A stretch of DNA of 64,000 nt, taken from positions 1-64,000 of the forward strand of contig JAGXGC010000005.1 in the NCBI GenBank assembly GCA_024636935.1. The letters are read 5' to 3'. This stretch comes from Sideroxydans sp. (GTDB taxonomy: Bacteria > Pseudomonadota > Gammaproteobacteria > Burkholderiales > Gallionellaceae). The notes beneath the pieces are model-generated. The model did not search any database and was not told the DNA's origin. It was given only the letters and a program-made list of their open reading frames with translations. A program made the position numbers and the translations under genes. This document shows positions 59,993 to 64,000 of this stretch, one piece after another. Positions within the stretch are counted from its first letter, which is position 1; each line of letters opens with the position of its first letter.

Positions 59993-61474
59993 ATGATTTT
60001 CGGATACCCACTGTTAAGCGTCGTCATCTGGTTGCCCATCATCTTCGGTGCGTTGGTGCTGGCCACAGGCAACGATCGCAACGCTCCGCTGGCGCGCATC
60101 ATCGCGCTGGTCGGCGCGGTGCTCGGATTGCTGGTGACACTGCCGCTGTATACCGGTTTCGATCGCATGACCAGTGCCATGCAATTCGTTGAGATGAAGA
60201 ACTGGATCACCCAGTTCAACATTCACTACCATCTCGGAGTGGACGGTATCTCCATGTTGCTGATCCTGCTCAATGCCTTCTTCACGGTGATCGTGGTGTT
60301 GGCCGGTTGGAAAGTGATCGAGAAGCGTGTGGCGCAATACATGGCCTGCTTCCTCATTATGTCCGGCTTGATCAATGGCGTTTTCGCCGCACTGGATGCG
60401 ATCCTGTTCTATGTGTTCTGGGAAGCGATGCTGATTCCGATGTTCCTTATCATCGGTGTGTGGGGTGGTCCCAACCGCGTCTATGCGGCGATCAAGTTCT
60501 TCCTCTACACCTTGCTTGGTTCGTTGTTGATGCTGGTGGCGCTGCTGTACCTGTACTTCCAGTCCGGTAGCTTCGAGATCCTCGACTACCATCAGTTGCC
60601 ACTTGGCATGACTGCACAGATACTGATCTTCATCGCCTTCTTCATGGCCTTCGCCGTGAAAGTGCCGATGTTCCCCGTGCACACATGGTTGCCGGATGCA
60701 CACGTTGAAGCGCCTACAGGCGGTTCGGTTGTGCTGGCTGCGATTATGTTGAAGGTGGGTGCTTACGGCTTCCTGCGCTTCTCCATGCCTATCACGCCAG
60801 ATGCCAGCCACGAATTGGCTTGGCTGATGGTCACGCTGTCGCTGATCGCGGTGGTGTACATCGGTCTGGTCGCACTGACGCAGTCCGACATGAAGAAGCT
60901 GATTGCATACTCCTCCATTTCGCACATGTGCTTCGTCACCCTCGGTCTGTTCATCTTTAACGCCTACGGTATGGAAGGTGCGCTGCTGCAGATGATCTCG
61001 CACGGTTTCGTGTCCGGCGCATTGTTCCTGTGTATTGGCGTGATGTATGACCGCGTGCACTCGCGTCAGATCGTCGACTACGGTGGTGTAGCCAACACCA
61101 TGCCGGTCTTTGCCGCCTTCTTCATGCTGTTCGCCATGGCCAACAGCGGTCTGCCCGGCACCTCCGGTTTCGTGGGTGAGTTCATGGTTATTCTGGGCGC
61201 GGTGAAGGTCAATTTCTGGTACGGCTTTGCTGCCGCCACCACACTGGTGTTCGGTGCGGCCTACACGTTGTGGATGTACAAGCGTGTGGTGTTCGGTGCG
61301 ATTGCCAACGATCACGTGCGTCATTTGCACGACATCGGCGGCCGCGAGAAATTGATCATGCTGGTTCTGGCAATTGCTGTGCTGGTGATGGGTCTGTATC
61401 CGCTGCCCTTGTCTGAAATCATGCACGCCTCGGTGAACGACCTGCTGGTGCACATGGCACGCTCCAAAATTTAA
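59993..61474 (+). CDS. nuoM: NADH-quinone oxidoreductase subunit M
   Basis: NuoM is the second antiporter-like proton-pumping subunit. The 493 residues include FYVFWEAMLIPMFLIIGVWG (pump Glu near 144), FPVHTWLPDAHVEAPTGGSV (about 225-244), and SSISHMCFVTLG, the central Lys/His route. It follows nuoL by 35 bp with AGAAGGAA before the ATG. Confidence 0.97.
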   Translation: MIFGYPLLSVVIWLPIIFGALVLATGNDRNAPLARIIALVGAVLGLLVTLPLYTGFDRMTSAMQFVEMKNWITQFNIHYHLGVDGISMLLILLNAFFTVIVVLAGWKVIEKRVAQYMACFLIMSGLINGVFAALDAILFYVFWEAMLIPMFLIIGVWGGPNRVYAAIKFFLYTLLGSLLMLVALLYLYFQSGSFEILDYHQLPLGMTAQILIFIAFFMAFAVKVPMFPVHTWLPDAHVEAPTGGSVVLAAIMLKVGAYGFLRFSMPITPDASHELAWLMVTLSLIAVVYIGLVALTQSDMKKLIAYSSISHMCFVTLGLFIFNAYGMEGALLQMISHGFVSGALFLCIGVMYDRVHSRQIVDYGGVANTMPVFAAFFMLFAMANSGLPGTSGFVGEFMVILGAVKVNFWYGFAAATTLVFGAAYTLWMYKRVVFGAIANDHVRHLHDIGGREKLIMLVLAIAVLVMGLYPLPLSEIMHASVNDLLVHMARSKI

Positions 61475-61483
61475 GAGGAAGTT

Positions 61484-62935
61484 ATGAGCTACATCTCCAC
61501 ATTGTTTCCTGCCTACGCCGAGATCTTTCTGCTGTGCATGATCGGCGTCATCATGATCGCCGACCTGTTGCTGCCCAGCCAGACTCGTACTGTCACCTAT
61601 CTGCTTGCGCAAGTGACTTTGCTAGGTTGTTCGCTGATCACGGTCGCGACCCACGTGAATGGTGTCGAGCACCTGTTCACCAATATGTTCGTGGACGATC
61701 TGATGTCCGACGTGCTCAAGCTGCTGACCTATCTGTCGGTGTCCATGATGCTGGTCTATTCGCGCAGTTATCTGATCGTGCGCGGTCTGTTCACCGGCGA
61801 GTTCCTGTCGCTGACGTTGACCTCCACGCTGGGCATGATGGTGATGATCTCTGCCAGTAACTTCGTCACGCTATACATCGGTCTGGAAGTGCTGGCGCTG
61901 AGCATGTATGCACTGGTTGCACTGCAGCGTGATTCAGCCGTAGCCACTGAAGCCGCGATGAAGTATTTCATCCTTGGCGCGATGGCTTCCGGCTTCCTGC
62001 TGTACGGCATGTCCATGATCTATGGCGGCACAGGTTCGCTGGATGTACAGACTATCTCCAACGTCATTAAGGCAGGTCAAGGTAATGACATGCTGTTGGT
62101 GTTCGGCTTGGCCTTCTTAGTGGCCGGTCTGGCATTCAAGCTGGGCGCCGTACCGTTCCACATGTGGGTGCCGGATGTGTATCACGGTGCACCAACCGCA
62201 ATGACTCTTTTCATCGGTTCCGCGCCCAAACTGGCCGCATTCGCCTTCGTCATGCGTATCCTTGTTGAGTCGCTGCAACCGTTGATGATCCACTGGGCGG
62301 GTATGCTGGCGGTGCTGGCAGTGCTGTCGATGGGTGTCGGTAACATCACTGCCATCGCGCAGACCAACATCAAGCGTATGTTTGCTTATTCGACCATCGC
62401 ACACATGGGCTTCCTGTTGCTGGGTGTGTTGAGCGGTACGCTGGATGGATACAGCTCCGCCATGTTCTATGCGGTGATCTATGTGCTGATGACGCTGGGT
62501 GGCTTCGGCATGATCATGCTGCTGTCGCGCGAGGGTTTCGAGGCGGACAACCTGAACGACTTCAAGGGCTTGAATCAGCGTAGCCCGTGGCTCGCATTCA
62601 TGATGCTGTTGCTGATGTTCTCCATGGCAGGTGTGCCACCGACCGTGGGCTTCTACGCCAAGTTTTCGGTACTGAACGCAGCCCTGCAAGCTGGTCATCT
62701 GACGCTAGTCATCGCTGCGGTCATCTTCTCCTTGATCGGCGCTTTCTATTACCTGCGTATCGTCAAGCTGATGTACTTCGATGCTCCGGAAAGCCATGAA
62801 AAGGTCTACATGCAGCCGGACAGCACGCTGCTTATCTCCATCAATGGTCTGGCGGTGCTGATGCTCGGCATCATGCCCAACACATTGATGGCGATCTGTG
62901 CCGCCTCGATCCAGCAGTCGTTGTTGTTGCATTGA
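61484..62935 (+). CDS. nuoN: NADH-quinone oxidoreductase subunit N
   Basis: NuoN is the third antiporter-like subunit and ends the complex I operon. The 483-residue protein has about 14 helices, with [17 protein letters not shown] (pump Glu near 129), [21 protein letters not shown] near 224-244 and [15 protein letters not shown] near 305-319. AGAGGAAG precedes the ATG nine bases after nuoM. A terminator follows. Confidence 0.97.
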   Translation: MSYISTLFPAYAEIFLLCMIGVIMIADLLLPSQTRTVTYLLAQVTLLGCSLITVATHVNGVEHLFTNMFVDDLMSDVLKLLTYLSVSMMLVYSRSYLIVRGLFTGEFLSLTLTSTLGMMVMISASNFVTLYIGLEVLALSMYALVALQRDSAVATEAAMKYFILGAMASGFLLYGMSMIYGGTGSLDVQTISNVIKAGQGNDMLLVFGLAFLVAGLAFKLGAVPFHMWVPDVYHGAPTAMTLFIGSAPKLAAFAFVMRILVESLQPLMIHWAGMLAVLAVLSMGVGNITAIAQTNIKRMFAYSTIAHMGFLLLGVLSGTLDGYSSAMFYAVIYVLMTLGGFGMIMLLSREGFEADNLNDFKGLNQRSPWLAFMMLLLMFSMAGVPPTVGFYAKFSVLNAALQAGHLTLVIAAVIFSLIGAFYYLRIVKLMYFDAPESHEKVYMQPDSTLLISINGLAVLMLGIMPNTLMAICAASIQQSLLLH

Positions 62936-62956
62936 TAGATTAATGAAGCCACGAAC

Positions 62957-62980
62957 ACTCCCGCTACGGCGGGAGTTTTC
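62957..62980 (+). terminator. rho-independent terminator of the nuo operon
   Basis: ACTCCCGC and GCGGGAGT form an 8-bp stem around TACG (62957-62976), followed by TTTTC, 21 bp after the nuoN stop. Confidence 0.88.
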
Positions 62981-63019
62981 ATTTGAGGGATGCGATCTCG
63001 TAACGAAAGAGAGGTAGAT

Positions 63020-63571
63020 ATGGACCTGACGGAAAAAAAACTCGCCAGTAGCGTGATGTACGAAGGTGGCTTCCTGAAAGTGTTGAAAGATGATGTGCAA
63101 CTGCCGGACGGCAGCACCAGCACGCGTGAATATCTGACGCATCCTGGGGCGGTCGCCATGCTGGCGATATTGGATAACGGCCAACTAGTGATGGAACGAC
63201 AGCATCGCTATCCCTGGCATCAGGACTTTATCGAACTGCCAGCTGGCAAGATCGATGCGGGAGAGGACATCCTTGTCACCGCGCAAAGGGAATTATTGGA
63301 AGAGACCGGCTACGTCGCCAAAGAATGGATACACCTCACCACAGCCGCACCTTGCATCGGCTATTCAGATGAGCGCATGGAATATTTCATCGCGCGCGAC
63401 TTGAGTCATCAGGGCAGCCAACTGGATGAAGGTGAGTTTTTGGAAGTGTTCGAGCTGTCGCTTGAAGAATCGCTGGAGTGGGTGCGTAGCGGCAAGATCA
63501 CCGACAGCAAGACTATCGTCGGTTTGTTCTGGCTGGAGAAAGTACTAAGCGGGTGCTGGAACGCACCGTAA
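63020..63571 (+). CDS. Nudix hydrolase, ADP-ribose pyrophosphatase-like
   Basis: From the ATG at 63020 (AGAGAGGTAG upstream) this is 183 residues. The Nudix box reads GKIDAGEDILVTAQRELLEETG in outline (GX5EX7REUXEEXG) at about 73-95, with the catalytic REXXEE intact. The preceding PGAVAMLAIL and QHRYPWHQDFIELPAG match the ADP-sugar diphosphatase (NudF) group, so ADP-ribose is the likely substrate. It follows the nuo terminator and so needs its own promoter or read-through. Confidence 0.88.
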   Translation: MDLTEKKLASSVMYEGGFLKVLKDDVQLPDGSTSTREYLTHPGAVAMLAILDNGQLVMERQHRYPWHQDFIELPAGKIDAGEDILVTAQRELLEETGYVAKEWIHLTTAAPCIGYSDERMEYFIARDLSHQGSQLDEGEFLEVFELSLEESLEWVRSGKITDSKTIVGLFWLEKVLSGCWNAP

Positions 63572-63594
63572 TAAGGCATCAATTCAGTGCGTCA

Positions 63595-63613
63595 TGCACT
63601 GTAATGGTGTGCA
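63595..63613 (+). promoter_or_regulatory. possible NtrC enhancer site upstream of amt
   Basis: TGCACT-N5-GGTGTG (63595-63611) matches most of the NtrC dyad TGCAC(C/T)-N5-GGTGCA. It is about 65-80 bp upstream of the -24 element, the usual enhancer distance. Confidence 0.45.
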
Positions 63614-63674
63614 TTGAGCCTTGTTTGCTGTGCTACACCATATAAATGGTATATAAATCAGAGGTAGAGCGGGC

Positions 63675-63689
63675 TGGCACAGTGTTTGC
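63675..63689 (+). promoter_or_regulatory. sigma-54 (-24/-12) promoter of amt
   Basis: TGGCAC-N5-TTGC is an exact match to the conserved core of sigma-54 promoters, with the GG and GC dinucleotides ten bases apart. Transcription would start near 63701, 26 bp before the amt ATG. It implies nitrogen-limited, NtrC-type control. Confidence 0.82.
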
Positions 63690-63726
63690 ATGCGTATTTG
63701 CGTTTTGCACTTTTTCGGAGAATGTC

Positions 63727-64000
63727 ATGGAAGAACTCAAGGTCAGTAGTGATGCACTTTTCATCCTGCTCGGTGCCATCATGGTGCTCGCGATGCATGC
63801 GGGTTTCGCTTTTCTGGAATTGGGAACGGTGCGCAAGAAGAATCAGGTCAATGCACTGGTCAAGATCCTGAGCGACTTGGCCATCTCCACCATTGCTTAC
63901 TTCTTCATCGGTTATGGCATCGCGTACGGGATACACTTTTTTGCCGGCGCAGAGCAACTGGCGCAGAAAAATGGCTATGACTTGGTCAAGTTCTTCTTCT
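63727..64000 (+). CDS. amt: ammonium transporter, N-terminal part (truncated by window edge)
   Basis: The frame opens at 63727 with CGGAG upstream and runs off the window, showing 91 residues. The first helix LFILLGAIMVLAMHAGFAFLE (in outline) and the GTVRKKNQVNALVKILSDLAI segment are typical of Amt/MEP/Rh channels. Amt conducts ammonium across the inner membrane. No glnK-type PII gene precedes it within the window, unlike the usual glnK-amt pair; a PII gene could lie beyond the edge. A separate signal peptide is not obvious. Confidence 0.88.
   Translation, partial: MEELKVSSDALFILLGAIMVLAMHAGFAFLELGTVRKKNQVNALVKILSDLAISTIAYFFIGYGIAYGIHFFAGAEQLAQKNGYDLVKFFF

Noticed and set aside
60014-61612. 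A 532-codon frame antisense to nuoM
   Set aside because: Composition is dominated by His and Gln, typical of the reverse frame of membrane-protein genes.

Overview
The window reads as a chromosome segment of a betaproteobacterium. The gene neighbourhoods (rpsT beside a DUF3579 gene and murJ; cysI with a DUF934 gene; hemH-hrcA-nadK-recN-bamE-dapB; secG-tRNA-Leu-nuoA) and the protein sequences fit the Nitrosomonadales/Gallionellaceae side of that class best. The genus is an inference; no 16S rRNA gene is present. Almost everything is densely packed housekeeping sequence. One small AT-richer islet (about 15.9-17.9 kb) looks accessory.

Region by region. 0-3 kb: arginine biosynthesis on the minus strand (argD, argF, a hotdog thioesterase, argG cut by the window edge). 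3.1-6.5 kb: rpsT (minus), then DUF3579, murJ, a thioredoxin-like protein and a TrhA/hemolysin III protein. 6.5-14.8 kb: a nitroreductase and a CysB-type regulator (minus), diverging from an assimilatory sulfur operon: TauE-like exporter, an unknown small protein, cysI, DUF934, APS-type cysH, cysD and cysN. The cysD-cysN spacer carries a hairpin and a REP-like inverted repeat. 14.9-20.7 kb: a CobD/CbiB-family membrane protein, the islet (a membrane protein and a PD-(D/E)XK-like protein between two near-identical 110-bp inverted repeats), then a tightly overlapping minus-strand operon (M48 peptidase, cytochrome c, pterin dehydratase, RsgA). 20.7-24.9 kb: orn, then a c-di-GMP module (haem-c sensor diguanylate cyclase, a glycosyltransferase-like protein, YcgR).

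24.9-32.7 kb: hemH and hrcA (minus); nadK, recN, bamE, dapB and a cation/proton antiporter (plus); mntP (minus). 32.8-43.1 kb: carA-carB-greA, yhbY (minus), rlmE-ftsH, folP-glmM. 43.1-46.9 kb: the phosphate uptake operon pstSCAB (minus) with a Pho box and a hairpin between pstS and pstC. The pstB stop is followed in frame by a second copy of its last codons. 47.1-62.9 kb: tpiA, secG, tRNA-Leu(GAG) and a complete 14-gene respiratory complex I operon nuoA-N. 63-64 kb: a Nudix ADP-ribose pyrophosphatase and the 5' end of an amt ammonium transporter behind a sigma-54 promoter.

The functional picture is an aerobically respiring, biosynthetically competent bacterium: it makes arginine, cysteine sulfur, lysine/peptidoglycan precursors, folate, haem and carbamoyl phosphate, and has inducible phosphate and ammonium uptake. 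The least explained sequence is the inverted-repeat islet, followed by the pstB 3' duplication, the structured cysD-cysN spacer and the haem-sensor c-di-GMP module.
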